Source: Flavobacteriales bacterium (lineage in GTDB: Bacteria > Bacteroidota > Bacteroidia > Flavobacteriales_D > Crocinitomicaceae). From it: DNA of 61,983 bases. The notes under the pieces were generated by a model. The model saw only the letters and a program-made list of their open reading frames with translations, did no database searches and had not been told where the DNA came from. The stretch's first letter is position 1. Each line of letters starts with the position of its first letter. Positions 43,120 through 51,876 of this stretch are shown here, piece by piece. A program made the position numbers and the translations under genes. The DNA is taken from positions 1-61,983 of the forward strand of contig CANFRV010000023.1 in NCBI GenBank assembly GCA_947449575.1, in the 5' to 3' direction.

Positions 43120-45540
43120 ATGGAAAATAGAAAAAACTTAGTAATTTTTGTTGCGGATTACCCTTTTGGAACGGGAGAGCCATTTTTAGAGGAGGAAATA
43201 AAAATTCTTGAAAATGATTTTGAGAAAATATTTTTTGTTCATACAAGCGTTCGAGGTCAAGCAAGCGAAAATTTTAAATTATATACACCCAAAAATGCCG
43301 AAATAGTAAATTTATACCCAAGTAATTTTGCTAGTTCATGGTTTAAAAAAGCCCTTCAGTTATTTTCTTTTTCATTTTTATTCGAAATTTTCCTAGCAAA
43401 AAGTAAACATCATAAAAATTTTTCGCTTAAAATTTTGAAATTAATTTCTCATTATTGGGTATCAAGCACGAATGGTAAAAAAGCAATTGAATATTTGATT
43501 AAAACAAATAAAATAGTAGTAAAAGATACTATTTTTTATTCATATTGGTGTGATATTCATGCTCTTTCTATGGCTAGATTACATAAATCAAATTCAGAAA
43601 TAAAATTTATTACACGATTACACGGTTGGGATTTGTATTTTGAAAGACATGAAAATAATTTTTTACCTTTTAGAGAATTAATATTTAATCAAGCAGAAAA
43701 AATACTTCCTATTTCGAATGATGGAAGAAAGTATATTTTGAATAAAAAATTAAGTATTCATCCTGAAAAAATTATTACGAGTAGATTAGGGGTAGATAAC
43801 TTACTAACAAATAAGAACTATCCTCTCGCTATAGATCAATCAAATGCGCCAGCAAAGTTAATTATTTTGACTTTGTCACATATTAATCCTGTTAAAAGGT
43901 TAGATCGGTTTATTGAAGCAATTAAATTAGTGAAAGGTTTTGATATTCAATGGTATCATATAGGATATGGGTATGAAGAATATGAAAGTAAAATAAAAAA
44001 ACTTGCTTTTGCTGAGTTAGAAAATCAACATAATATTAGTTTCAATTTTCTGGGTCAATTTACAAAAACAGAAGTGAAAACTTTTTTACAATTTGAAAAC
44101 ATAGATTTAATTGTTAATTGCAGTGATACGGAAGGTATTCCGGTATCTTTGATGGAAGCTATGTCATCGGGTATTCCCGCAATAGCATTTAATATTGGAG
44201 GAATTCCAGGAATTGTTTCGAATAATGAAAATGGTTTTTTATTAGATTTTGAGACAGAGAATGCAAATATTTTAAAACTATCTGCTAGTATTGAAAAATT
44301 TTATCATTTGCCTTCAGAGGAAAAAAATAGGTTTTCTCAAAATGCTAAGTTAACTTGGCAAGAAAAGTTTGATCAGAAAAATAACTTCAATAATTTGTCA
44401 CAATTATTAAAGTATAAAGACGCTAAGATAAGAAATGAAATTTGTTGTCAGCAGTGCCTAATTAGCAGTGCTATTTATCCTAAGATTGTTCTAAATAAAT
44501 ATGGTATTTGCGATGTTTGTGAAATTGTAGAAGATAAAAATGCAAAAATTGCAAAACAAAAAGACAGTAATTATTTAGATACTTTATTAAGTGAAATAAA
44601 AAGAAATCCCAACAAGAAACAATATGATTGTATTCTTGGAATCAGTGGAGGTATAGATAGTGCATACTTAGCTTTAAAGGTCAAGGAATGGGGTTTAAAT
44701 CCTTTACTTGTGCATATTGACAATGGTTGGAATTCTGAAACTGCAGTATTTAATATTCAGACATTAATAAAGCATCTAGGTTTTGAATTATATACGGTAG
44801 TTATTAATTGGGAGGAAATTAAAGACGTCGTTCGATCTTTTTTAAAAGCATCGGTAATAGATATTGATTGGGCAAATGAAATGTGTGCTCAAGCAGCTTT
44901 AAATAAAGTTGCTCATAAATTTGGAGTGAAATATGTTTTGACGGGTCATCAAATGGCAACTGAAGGATGGATGCCTGACAATGTTGTGCATTATAAATTA
45001 GATTCTATAAATTTTAAGGCCATTCATAGAAAATTTGGAAGTAAAAAATTGAAAACATATCCTATTATCGGGTTTTTAAAAACTTATTATTACGAGAAAA
45101 TACTGGGCATTAAATTCTACTATCCATTAGATTACATTGAGTATAATAAAGAAAAAGTTAGGGTTGAACTAGTTGAAAAGTATGGGTGGCGAGATTATGG
45201 GCAAAAGCATTTCGAAAATATATTTACACGTTTTTATCAAGGCTATATTCTCATTAAAAAATTTAAAATTGATAAACGAAAGTTTCATTATTCTTCTTCT
45301 ATATTATCAGGTCAGATGACAAAAGATCAAGCAAATAAACTTATTGAATCAAATGAATATCAGCTTTCGGGACAATTAGAAGAAGATAAAGAATATGTGA
45401 TGAAGAAATTGGAATTTTCTCCTGAAGAGTTTGAAGAAATATTAAATGCAGCGCCCAAAAATCATACGGATTATCCATCTATTATCAATGTGATTAAGAA
45501 ATTAAAAAAGGTTAAAAATGTTATTCAGAATAATAAATAA
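43120..45540 (+). CDS. GT4 glycosyltransferase fused to a WbpG/PseA-like N-acetyl-sugar amidotransferase
   Basis: 806 aa from ATG 43120 (in-frame TTG 43081 and ATG 43090 are less likely). Residues 1-~430 are a GT-B GT4 enzyme with GTGEPFLEEEI near the start and the EX7E motif at Glu338/Glu346 (EGIPVSLME). Residues ~440-806 are a WbpG/WbuX/PseA-like amidotransferase: zinc-type pairs C443xxC446 and C464xxC467, the ATP PP-loop SGGIDSAY from residue 509, VLTGHQMATEG, and the family's long C-terminal region. The second part would activate an N-acetyl sugar and, with ammonia from HisH/HisF encoded just across the divergent promoter region, make an acetamidino sugar. I know these activities as separate proteins. 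The frame is open throughout the joint at 44400-44460. Confidence 0.94.
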   Translation: MENRKNLVIFVADYPFGTGEPFLEEEIKILENDFEKIFFVHTSVRGQASENFKLYTPKNAEIVNLYPSNFASSWFKKALQLFSFSFLFEIFLAKSKHHKNFSLKILKLISHYWVSSTNGKKAIEYLIKTNKIVVKDTIFYSYWCDIHALSMARLHKSNSEIKFITRLHGWDLYFERHENNFLPFRELIFNQAEKILPISNDGRKYILNKKLSIHPEKIITSRLGVDNLLTNKNYPLAIDQSNAPAKLIILTLSHINPVKRLDRFIEAIKLVKGFDIQWYHIGYGYEEYESKIKKLAFAELENQHNISFNFLGQFTKTEVKTFLQFENIDLIVNCSDTEGIPVSLMEAMSSGIPAIAFNIGGIPGIVSNNENGFLLDFETENANILKLSASIEKFYHLPSEEKNRFSQNAKLTWQEKFDQKNNFNNLSQLLKYKDAKIRNEICCQQCLISSAIYPKIVLNKYGICDVCEIVEDKNAKIAKQKDSNYLDTLLSEIKRNPNKKQYDCILGISGGIDSAYLALKVKEWGLNPLLVHIDNGWNSETAVFNIQTLIKHLGFELYTVVINWEEIKDVVRSFLKASVIDIDWANEMCAQAALNKVAHKFGVKYVLTGHQMATEGWMPDNVVHYKLDSINFKAIHRKFGSKKLKTYPIIGFLKTYYYEKILGIKFYYPLDYIEYNKEKVRVELVEKYGWRDYGQKHFENIFTRFYQGYILIKKFKIDKRKFHYSSSILSGQMTKDQANKLIESNEYQLSGQLEEDKEYVMKKLEFSPEEFEEILNAAPKNHTDYPSIINVIKKLKKVKNVIQNNK

Positions 45541-46087
45541 AATAAAATATAAATTATTATTATCGCAGATTAAACCAGAAATAATTGGATATCAAGATGC
45601 GAAAGGAACAACGATTCATGAAACCGGAGCAAGTAATATGTCTCATATTTCCAATAAAAAAAATGTTTTTATTGGGGAACATGTCTTTATTGGTCATTTC
45701 AATTACATTGATGGCTATAGAAAAATTGTCATTGAAGAAGGTTGTCAAATCACGAATTATGTTTCAATATTAACGCATTCTAGTCATCATTCGATTCGAT
45801 TACATGGCAATAAAACACTTCCTGAAAATCTAGCGGAAGAAGGCTTACTTGCGGATGAAGTGCACATTGGGAAATATTCATATATCGGTGCTCATTCAGT
45901 AATCATGCCGGGCACCAAAATCGGGAAAGGTTCAATCGTATCTGCTTTTTCTTATGTGAATGGGGAATTTCCTGATTATTCAATTGTGAGAGGTCAACCA
46001 GCTAGAATCGTTGGTAATACGAAGGAAATGGATGAGGAATTTCTGTCAAAATTTCCAGAATTGAAAAACTTTCATTTTGATAAGTAA
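45518..46087 (+). CDS. Hexapeptide-repeat acyltransferase
   Basis: 189 aa. VFIGEHVFIGHFNYIDG, IVIEEGCQIT, THSSHHSIR (catalytic-loop His residues), VHIGKYSYIGAHSVIMPGT and the end SIVRGQPARIVG define a left-handed beta-helix acetyltransferase. It overlaps the fusion gene by 23 nt, indicating coupled translation and perhaps a shared sugar target (an amino sugar to be acetylated). The reaction is inferred. Confidence 0.9.
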   Translation: MLFRIINKIKYKLLLSQIKPEIIGYQDAKGTTIHETGASNMSHISNKKNVFIGEHVFIGHFNYIDGYRKIVIEEGCQITNYVSILTHSSHHSIRLHGNKTLPENLAEEGLLADEVHIGKYSYIGAHSVIMPGTKIGKGSIVSAFSYVNGEFPDYSIVRGQPARIVGNTKEMDEEFLSKFPELKNFHFDK

Positions 46088-46096
46088 GCAACTACT

Positions 46097-47038
46097 ATGG
46101 AAATAATACCTTTCAAATATGATGATAGTTACCCCGCTTCACTGTCGAAGACCTTTATTGATTATCTAAATAAAGAGGTAAATGGGAAACTTTTTATTAT
46201 ACAAGAAGGAGATGTAATTATACCTCTTTTGATTCGGAAAAAATCAATATTTAATATTGGTTATTTTGTTCATATCCCATTGAAAAATCTAAGCAGATTA
46301 AATGTAGAAGAAGAAAAGAGATTTTTAATTTATTTTGAATTGTTTTGCAAAAGGAATAATCTAGTTGATTTTATTTTACCCCCAATTCATATTGAAAATT
46401 TTCAGCATGTACCAACCAATGCAAAAGGATATAAACTAGGGATAATTTCTGTCAAATTACGCGAAAAATCAAACGATGAACTATTTGACTCTTTTAAACC
46501 TATTTATAGAAGACATATAAGAAATGCTGAAAAATCAAATGTAGAAATTAAATTTGGTCAAGAATATTTTGATGATTTTTATACTATTTATTCTGAAAAA
46601 TTAAAGCAAGAAAACGCTGTTTTTGATTCGTATGATACACTTAAGAAAATGGTATTTAATGATAATAATGACCTTCATGTGCAATGTGGAATCGCCTATT
46701 TAGAGGGGAGAATTGAGGCAGGTATTCTTAATTTTAGTGATAGTAGAAATGCGTATTATATGTTTGGAGGATCTTCAAGAAATGCACATAATGGGTCTTT
46801 TCGATTACTTCACTGGGAATTAATTAAAAAATACAAAGCAATGGGCATTGAAAAATATCAGTTGGGTGCTAACAGAGAGGGTGAGATGTTAACTGATAAG
46901 CATCAAAGATTAGCTTCATTTAAAATGGGATTTGGCTCTGAAATCCAAGAAGGCTTTCACTTTATTTGGGTATTTAATTCATTAAAATTTCACTTATATC
47001 AATTTTTATTAAAATTAAAAACGAAAATAAAAAGATGA
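46097..47038 (+). CDS. FemAB/GNAT-like acyltransferase
   Basis: 313 aa. The second half carries RRHIRNAEKSNVEIKF, a FemAB-like region with RNAYYMFGGSSRNAHNGS and LLHWELIKKYKAMGIEKYQL (about residues 225-270), as in FemAB-type GNAT proteins of polysaccharide loci, some of which add amino-acyl or acyl groups. The N-terminal domain is less conserved. It ends 4 nt into the next gene. Confidence 0.78.
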   Translation: MEIIPFKYDDSYPASLSKTFIDYLNKEVNGKLFIIQEGDVIIPLLIRKKSIFNIGYFVHIPLKNLSRLNVEEEKRFLIYFELFCKRNNLVDFILPPIHIENFQHVPTNAKGYKLGIISVKLREKSNDELFDSFKPIYRRHIRNAEKSNVEIKFGQEYFDDFYTIYSEKLKQENAVFDSYDTLKKMVFNDNNDLHVQCGIAYLEGRIEAGILNFSDSRNAYYMFGGSSRNAHNGSFRLLHWELIKKYKAMGIEKYQLGANREGEMLTDKHQRLASFKMGFGSEIQEGFHFIWVFNSLKFHLYQFLLKLKTKIKR

Positions 47039-48090
47039 ATTCTAAAGAAATTATAATAACATTTGATTTTGAATTATATTTAGGAAATAGAAGTGGTTCT
47101 GTGGAAAAGTGTTTATTAAAGCCAACTTTAGAATTAAAAAAAATAATTGATGCCTATAATTTATCTACTATATTCTTTGTTGATACACTCTATCTGCATA
47201 GATTAAAAGAGATTTCTTTAACAAATGATGCGGCATTATTTGATTATAAAGCGATCATTACCCTGTTACAAAGTTTAATTGATTCAAGAGCAACGATTTT
47301 TCATCATATTCACCCTCACTGGTTGGACGCCATATATTTAGAAGATTCAAATGAATGGGATGTGAGTAATAAATCTAGATTTGCGCTTGTTAATTTATCA
47401 GATACAGAAATTGAAAATGTATTTTTTTATTCAAACCAAATAATTTCTGAAATTTATCAAGGGAAAGTTTCTCCCGCTTTTTCAGGCTTTCGAGCAGGTG
47501 GATTATATGCTCAACCATTTGAAAAATATAAAAATCAATTTGAAAAGTACTCTATCAAAGTAGATTTTTCGGTCTTAAAAAATTCCAAAAGTTCAGGCGA
47601 AAATGGGGTATATAGTTTTGATTATTCAAAAGTGCCATCCGAAAACATATATCCTTTTTCTAACGATGTGATCAAAAGTGATGAAAATGGTGCTTTCATT
47701 GAAATAATGATGAAACAATTTAAATTACAAGGAATTAGTAAGGTAATCAATGGATTATATTACAGGCGAAATTATAAAACAGAAGCATGGCAAAGATGGG
47801 GCGATGGAAAAGCCTCAGGCAATGTATTGAAAAGTACAAAAAAGACAAATAGATGGGTGTCGGAAGAAACGTATTCTATCGAATTATTAAACAAATACAA
47901 AGCATCCTTGTATTTAAAAAAATTAAAAAAGGAAGATTTTTTGCATATTATCAGTCATCCAAAATTATTTTCACCGGCAAACATTCAAGCTTTTGACAAA
48001 TTTATCAAAAAGGTAAAAAGGAAATATAATGTCGAGACAGATGTATTTACAGTTCTAAACAATGTTGGAATTAAAGGGAATAAGCTATGA
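47035..48090 (+). CDS. Polysaccharide deacetylase-like protein (NodB fold)
   Basis: 351 aa. IIITFDFELYLGNRSG at the start replaces the NodB TFDDG motif. FHHIHPHWLDA (about residues 94-104) provides His-x-x-x-His-type metal residues, and GFRAGGLYAQP is the typical motif 3. It would remove an acetyl group from a sugar. The overlap with both neighbours (4 nt each) ties it to the GNAT-like and GT4 genes. Confidence 0.85.
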   Translation: MNSKEIIITFDFELYLGNRSGSVEKCLLKPTLELKKIIDAYNLSTIFFVDTLYLHRLKEISLTNDAALFDYKAIITLLQSLIDSRATIFHHIHPHWLDAIYLEDSNEWDVSNKSRFALVNLSDTEIENVFFYSNQIISEIYQGKVSPAFSGFRAGGLYAQPFEKYKNQFEKYSIKVDFSVLKNSKSSGENGVYSFDYSKVPSENIYPFSNDVIKSDENGAFIEIMMKQFKLQGISKVINGLYYRRNYKTEAWQRWGDGKASGNVLKSTKKTNRWVSEETYSIELLNKYKASLYLKKLKKEDFLHIISHPKLFSPANIQAFDKFIKKVKRKYNVETDVFTVLNNVGIKGNKL

Positions 48091-49382
48091 AAAAAGTGCT
48101 GATCATTTCTTATTTTTTTCCTCCTTGTAATCTGACAGCGTCGCAAAGAATAAAAGGTTGGGCGAATTATTTAGCAAACTATGGCTACTATCCTACAATA
48201 GTGACTCGCAATTGGGACCATCCGATTAATTCTCCAGAAGATGTGCTGATTTCAACTGGAGATAAATTAATACATGAGAAAAATGAGCAATTTGAAGTCT
48301 ATTATTTACCCTATAAAGCAAGTAAAAGAGATCTAATTTTTTCAAAAAATAAAAATAATAAACTCATTCAAAAAACAAGTAAGATTTGGACACTGAAAGA
48401 TCAAATTCTCGAAAATTACAGCAATAGTGCTATTCCATTTTCAAATTTATTTGATTTCTCATTGGATTTAATTCAAAAAAATGATTCTTTTAGTTGTTTA
48501 ATTATTTCTGGAAATCCTTTTATTCAGTTTAAATTTGGATATTTATTACAGAAGAAAACAGGTATAAAATGGATTGCTGATTATAGAGATGATTGGAGTA
48601 CTTCTGAATTAAAAGGGACAGAAACAGGTGTCAAAAAAGTCATTTCTCTATTGCAATCTAAAAAAGAGAAAAAATGGCTTTCATCGAGTGAATGCATCAC
48701 CTCTATTTCAAAAAAATACAGCGAAAAGATCGGTGCTTTTGTAAATAAAAAAGGACATGTAATTTTGAATGGATACGATGATCTAAAAGATTCTGAGCAA
48801 GTTGAAGTAGAGCAAGATTTTTTCACAATTACATACAATGGCAGTTTATATCCCACGCAACCCATAGAACATATTATAAAAGCAATAAAAAGAATTATTG
48901 AAAGCAATGAAAGTAAATTAAAAATCCAACTAAATTTTCCTGGATTAGGTTTTGATCCATTGCAAAGAGCGAGAGTAGAAAAAGAGATTATAGGAATCGA
49001 AAATAATGTTTTGATAACCGATCGAATACCCAAAAGTGAAGTAATAAAAATTCAAAAGGGCTCTGATTTGTTACTAATGGTTTCACACACAGGTATCAAA
49101 GGGATACCATCAAGTAAAATGTACGAATACATTGGTTTAAAAAAACAAATTCTTTTATTTCCTAACGATCATGATATTGTAGAAGAAACCTTATTAGATT
49201 CCGGCTTAGGAATAATTTGTGAAGACGATGAGGAGCTTTATTCTAGTATATTACAATTGATTAAATGGAAAGAAAATGGAAATTCCGTTGTGAAGCAATA
49301 CGATGAAAAAAGGATAGAATTTTATTCAAGAAGCCAGCAAACAGCTCAATTAGCGAAACTATTAGATCAAATCACACGCTAA
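48087..49382 (+). CDS. Glycosyltransferase family 4-like
   Basis: 431 aa. ISYFFPPCNLTASQRIKGWA is a common start of this GT4 branch. DYRDDWST in the middle, YNGSLYPTQPIEHIIKAI in the donor domain, and SSKMYEYIGLKKQILLFPN near the end fit a GT-B enzyme. The EX7E pair is weak. It is the last gene before a repeat-rich gap. Confidence 0.88.
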   Translation: MKKVLIISYFFPPCNLTASQRIKGWANYLANYGYYPTIVTRNWDHPINSPEDVLISTGDKLIHEKNEQFEVYYLPYKASKRDLIFSKNKNNKLIQKTSKIWTLKDQILENYSNSAIPFSNLFDFSLDLIQKNDSFSCLIISGNPFIQFKFGYLLQKKTGIKWIADYRDDWSTSELKGTETGVKKVISLLQSKKEKKWLSSSECITSISKKYSEKIGAFVNKKGHVILNGYDDLKDSEQVEVEQDFFTITYNGSLYPTQPIEHIIKAIKRIIESNESKLKIQLNFPGLGFDPLQRARVEKEIIGIENNVLITDRIPKSEVIKIQKGSDLLLMVSHTGIKGIPSSKMYEYIGLKKQILLFPNDHDIVEETLLDSGLGIICEDDEELYSSILQLIKWKENGNSVVKQYDEKRIEFYSRSQQTAQLAKLLDQITR

Positions 49383-49487
49383 ACTCACCCTCAACAAAAG
49401 TAGAAACACAATCCTCCAACGAACAAACGATAAAAAACAGCAACAAGTAGAAACCGAATCTCCGAAGCACCATTCTTTCGCGCCTCA

Positions 49488-49600
49488 TAAATTCATTTGG
49501 GCCCCATAGATCAAAAAAGCGAATCAATTTCGAACTGTCTGAGCATTTTCGCGAGTTTTTGAAATTTCGTTTTTTTGATCGTAAAGGGTAAATGAATTTA
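49488..49600. repeat. 113-nt inverted-repeat element
   Basis: The outer arms TAAATTCATTT (49488-49498) and AAATGAATTTA (49590-49600) are exact complements. Further in, GATCAAAAAAGCGAA pairs with TTCGTTTTTTTGATC with one mismatch. It looks like a small non-autonomous mobile element or a long RNA hairpin. Confidence 0.65.
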
Positions 49601-49620
49601 TTAAGCGCTAGACCTTTTTG

Positions 49621-49651
49621 CTTACTTTTTGGGGCAATGCCAAAAAGTAAG
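49621..49651. repeat. CTTACTTTTTGG hairpin module
   Basis: Perfect 12-nt arms CTTACTTTTTGG and CCAAAAAGTAAG with a 7-nt loop. A second copy with the same preceding flank (AATGAATTTATTAAG...) and a ~36-nt longer loop lies at 51245-51311. Confidence 0.75.
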
Positions 49652-49819
49652 AGTAGGAACGGATTCTCACAACGAACAAACGACATGAAGCAGAAAAAGT
49701 AAGAAAATGCTAACAGAAGTAGATTTGAGAGTTAGAGTAGAAAAGCAGATTTGAAAGATAAATTTATAATCCCCGCAACACTGTGCCTCTCGCCCTCCCC
49801 CTTCCTCCATTTTATTTTC

Positions 49820-49827
49820 TATATTTG
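49820..49827 (+). promoter_or_regulatory. Bacteroidota -7 element
   Basis: TATATTTG matches TAnnTTTG and lies 33 nt before the GTG start at 49860. A -33 TTG is not evident. Confidence 0.45.
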
Positions 49828-49859
49828 CCTTTTTAAATAATACATAAATTCAATACCTC

Positions 49860-50636
49860 GTGAAAGATATTATAAAAAATAGTTTGAAAGCCATTAAAAT
49901 TCGTTTAGAAATTTATCGCATGGGGCGAAGTAAAATATACTATGATACCTTTGTTTCGAGTAAATTAGCAGCAATTGATGCGAAGGCAAAAAGACCTTAT
50001 CGCTATGATATCATTAATTTTTTAGCAAAACAAATTAACGCACAAAATTATTTGGAAATTGGTGTACGAAATCCAGCGGATAACTTTAATTTAATAAATT
50101 GTGTCAATAAATTTTCTGTTGATCCGGGAGTAGAATTTGAATTAAATCCAGTTGATTTTCAAATGACATCAGATGATTTTTTTCAGAAATTGAACGAAGA
50201 TGCTTTAAAAATAAAAAGTTCGATAAAATTTGATGTTATTTTTATTGATGGTTTGCATTTAGCGGAACAAGTGGAGAAAGATATTTTCAACGCAATGCAA
50301 TTTTTATCCGAAGAGGGTTTTATCGTGCTCCATGATTGTAATCCTCCAACTGAATTTCATGCGCGAGAAAATTTTGAATTCAATTTTACACCTGCTGGAG
50401 GAGCATGGAATGGAACAACATGGAAAGCATTTGTAAAGGCTAGAAAAATGTATCATTCATGTTGCATAGATACGGATTGGGGAGTTGGAATTGTAAGTAA
50501 AAAAGAGAGACCACTCCTGAATATCTTAGGCTCGAATGAAAATAACTTTTTTGAATACAATGATTTCAGTTTGAAAAGACAAGAACAATTAAATTTAATA
50601 AGTTTCGATATTTTTACTAAATCTTTTCAATCATAA
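49860..50636 (+). CDS. Class I methyltransferase (Methyltransf_24 type)
   Basis: 258 aa, GTG start. NYLEIGVRNPADNFNLI is motif I. FDVIFIDGLHLAEQVEKDI (about residues 123-141) and GFIVLHDCNPPTE are the FIDG-H and HDC motifs of this methyltransferase type. It is the only gene between two repeat-rich gaps of 477 and 1240 nt, so it looks like a single-gene cassette. Probable role: sugar or lipid methylation in the same locus. Confidence 0.85.
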   Translation: MKDIIKNSLKAIKIRLEIYRMGRSKIYYDTFVSSKLAAIDAKAKRPYRYDIINFLAKQINAQNYLEIGVRNPADNFNLINCVNKFSVDPGVEFELNPVDFQMTSDDFFQKLNEDALKIKSSIKFDVIFIDGLHLAEQVEKDIFNAMQFLSEEGFIVLHDCNPPTEFHARENFEFNFTPAGGAWNGTTWKAFVKARKMYHSCCIDTDWGVGIVSKKERPLLNILGSNENNFFEYNDFSLKRQEQLNLISFDIFTKSFQS

Positions 50637-50913
50637 TTTTTTTGGAAAGCCCCTTATTTTACTAGCTTTTCACCAAGGAGAAAGTAGTAAAAATGATTAG
50701 CGGAACTCACGTCTAAAGTTTCAAGTATACGTTAATAATAACCCATTTTAATCATAAGTTTCAAGTATAAGTTAAACTTATTGGCTTAATTTTCACTTCG
50801 ACAAGGAAAAGTCAGAGTAGGAAAGGGAATCCTTCAACGAACAAACCATAAAAAACAGCAACTAGTAGAAACCGAATCCTTCTAATTAACTAAATTCCGA
50901 AGTGAAATTAAAA

Positions 50914-51160
50914 TGGTCTTTCCACAGAATTAGTTGTAAATTTTTCCGTAATCGCGTTTCGCCTTTTCGCGAAAGAAAAAGCATCGCTTTTGAAGACTAA
51001 ACGATAGAGCAAGGAAGTGAAGGTAACTATTTACGTACGGTTTTACGAAATGCAATGGAGTAAAAAATTCCTTGGAAAGATCCTTGATTTTTTCTTACCT
51101 CCGGCGCTACCGCTTGTCTTCGAAAATTACATTTTCTCTTTATCAAGAAAAAGTAAGAAA
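50914..51160 (+). repeat. Dispersed repeat copy 3, with insertions
   Basis: GGTCTTTCC at 50915 to GGAAAGATCC at 51083 (169 nt) carries about 36 extra bases after the TTTCGC/GCGAAA hairpin. A second insertion splits the trailing CTTACTTTTT module. Other positions agree closely with copies 1, 2 and 4. Confidence 0.75.
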
Positions 51161-51244
51161 ATACCAACCGAAGCAGATTTGAGAGTTAGATTAAAATCGT
51201 AAATTTGAAAGATAAATGAATTTATTAAGTGCTAGACCTTTTTG

Positions 51245-51311
51245 CTTACTTTTTGGGGATAACTTAGCGAAGCGATCTCATGAGCCCTTGCGAATAATGC
51301 CAAAAAGTAAG
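51245..51311. repeat. CTTACTTTTTGG hairpin module, long-loop copy
   Basis: The same 12-nt arms as at 49621-49651, with a loop of about 43 nt in place of 7. The flanking AATGAATTTATTAAG and GCTAGACCTTTTTG text is shared between the two copies. Confidence 0.7.
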
Positions 51312-51454
51312 AGTAGGAATGGAATCCTCCAACGAACAAACGACCTCAAGCAGAAATCAACATACCCTCAGCCTTATCCTTAATCTTAATCTTAATCTCA
51401 ACAAAAGTAGAAACCGAATCTCTAATAAAATGAATTTTCGAAGTGAAATTAAAA

Positions 51455-51626
51455 TGGTCTTTCCACAGAATTAGTTGTAAATTTTTCCGTAATCGCGTTT
51501 CGCCTTTTCGCGAAAAAGAGCGTGAAGGAAAGTATTTACGTACGGTTTTACGAAATGCAATGGAGTAAAAAATTCCTTGGAAAGATCCTTGATTTTTGCT
51601 TACTTTTCATCAAGGAAAAGTAAGAA
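51455..51626 (+). repeat. Dispersed MITE-like repeat, full copy 4
   Basis: The core spans 51456-51588 (133 nt), the same length as copy 1, with the same imperfect terminal inverted repeat and the trailing CTTACTTTTC / GAAAAGTAAG hairpin. Base changes in both arms of that hairpin (T to C and A to G) keep the pairing. Confidence 0.8.
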
Positions 51627-51817
51627 ATTAATAGCAGAAGTAAATATGACAGTTATATTAAAATAGTAGATTTGAAAGATAAATTTATTTTCGAAGTTTC
51701 ATCAAGAAAAAGTAAGAAAATACCAACCGAAGCATCTATGTCGGTCAGATGAGGAATGATAGATTTGAAAGTTAATGGCAGATTTGAATGTCATCTTGTT
51801 AATTTTCAAATCTAATT

Positions 51818-51835
51818 CTTACATTTTTATGTAAG
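51818..51835. terminator. Small hairpin upstream of asnB
   Basis: CTTACAT, a TTTT loop, and ATGTAAG pair perfectly over 7 nt. It lies 41 nt before the asnB start. It may be a terminator-like end of the repeat region or a 5' leader structure. No long T-run follows. Confidence 0.35.
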
Positions 51836-51876
51836 AGATTTCCTAATTTCCGAAAATTTTCCTTTTCTTTGATCTT

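Larger units (their letters stand above)
49383..49859. other. Repeat-rich gap with an inverted-repeat element
   Basis: 477 nt with GTAGAAACNCAATCC satellite motifs (about 49399-49480), the inverted-repeat element at 49488-49600, and the CTTACTTTTTGG hairpin at 49621-49651. A 104-aa minus-strand ORF (49372-49686) lies inside these repeats and is taken as spurious. A TATATTTG element precedes the next gene. Confidence 0.75.
50637..51876. other. Large repeat-rich gene-free gap
   Basis: 1240 nt, the densest repeat array in the window. Two long copies of the dispersed repeat (50914-51160, with insertions, and 51455-51626) alternate with GTAGAAACCGAATCC-type satellites (about 50815-50885, 51311-51345, 51407-51425), the CTTACTTTTTGG hairpin (51245-51311), and a short CTTAAT hexamer run near 51380-51400. 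A direct duplicate of AAAGTAAGAAAATACCAACCG occurs near 51160 and 51712. A 61-aa ORF at 51017-51202 lies in the repeat and is not counted. Confidence 0.8.

Noticed and set aside
48581-49033. Minus-strand 150-aa ORF
   Set aside because: Fully antisense to the GT4 gene at 48087, with no recognisable domain.
49372-49686. Minus-strand 104-aa ORF in the 49-kb gap
   Set aside because: Covers the inverted-repeat element and hairpin module and overlaps the end of the upstream gene. Looks like repeat read-through.
51017-51202. 61-aa plus-strand ORF in the 51-kb gap
   Set aside because: Translation of dispersed-repeat copy 3; the matching stretch in the other copies is not kept open as a frame.
50637-51876. 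Possible CRISPR array in the repeat-rich gap
   Set aside because: Repeats are of unequal length, irregularly spaced, and composite; no regular repeat-spacer pattern and no cas genes in the window.
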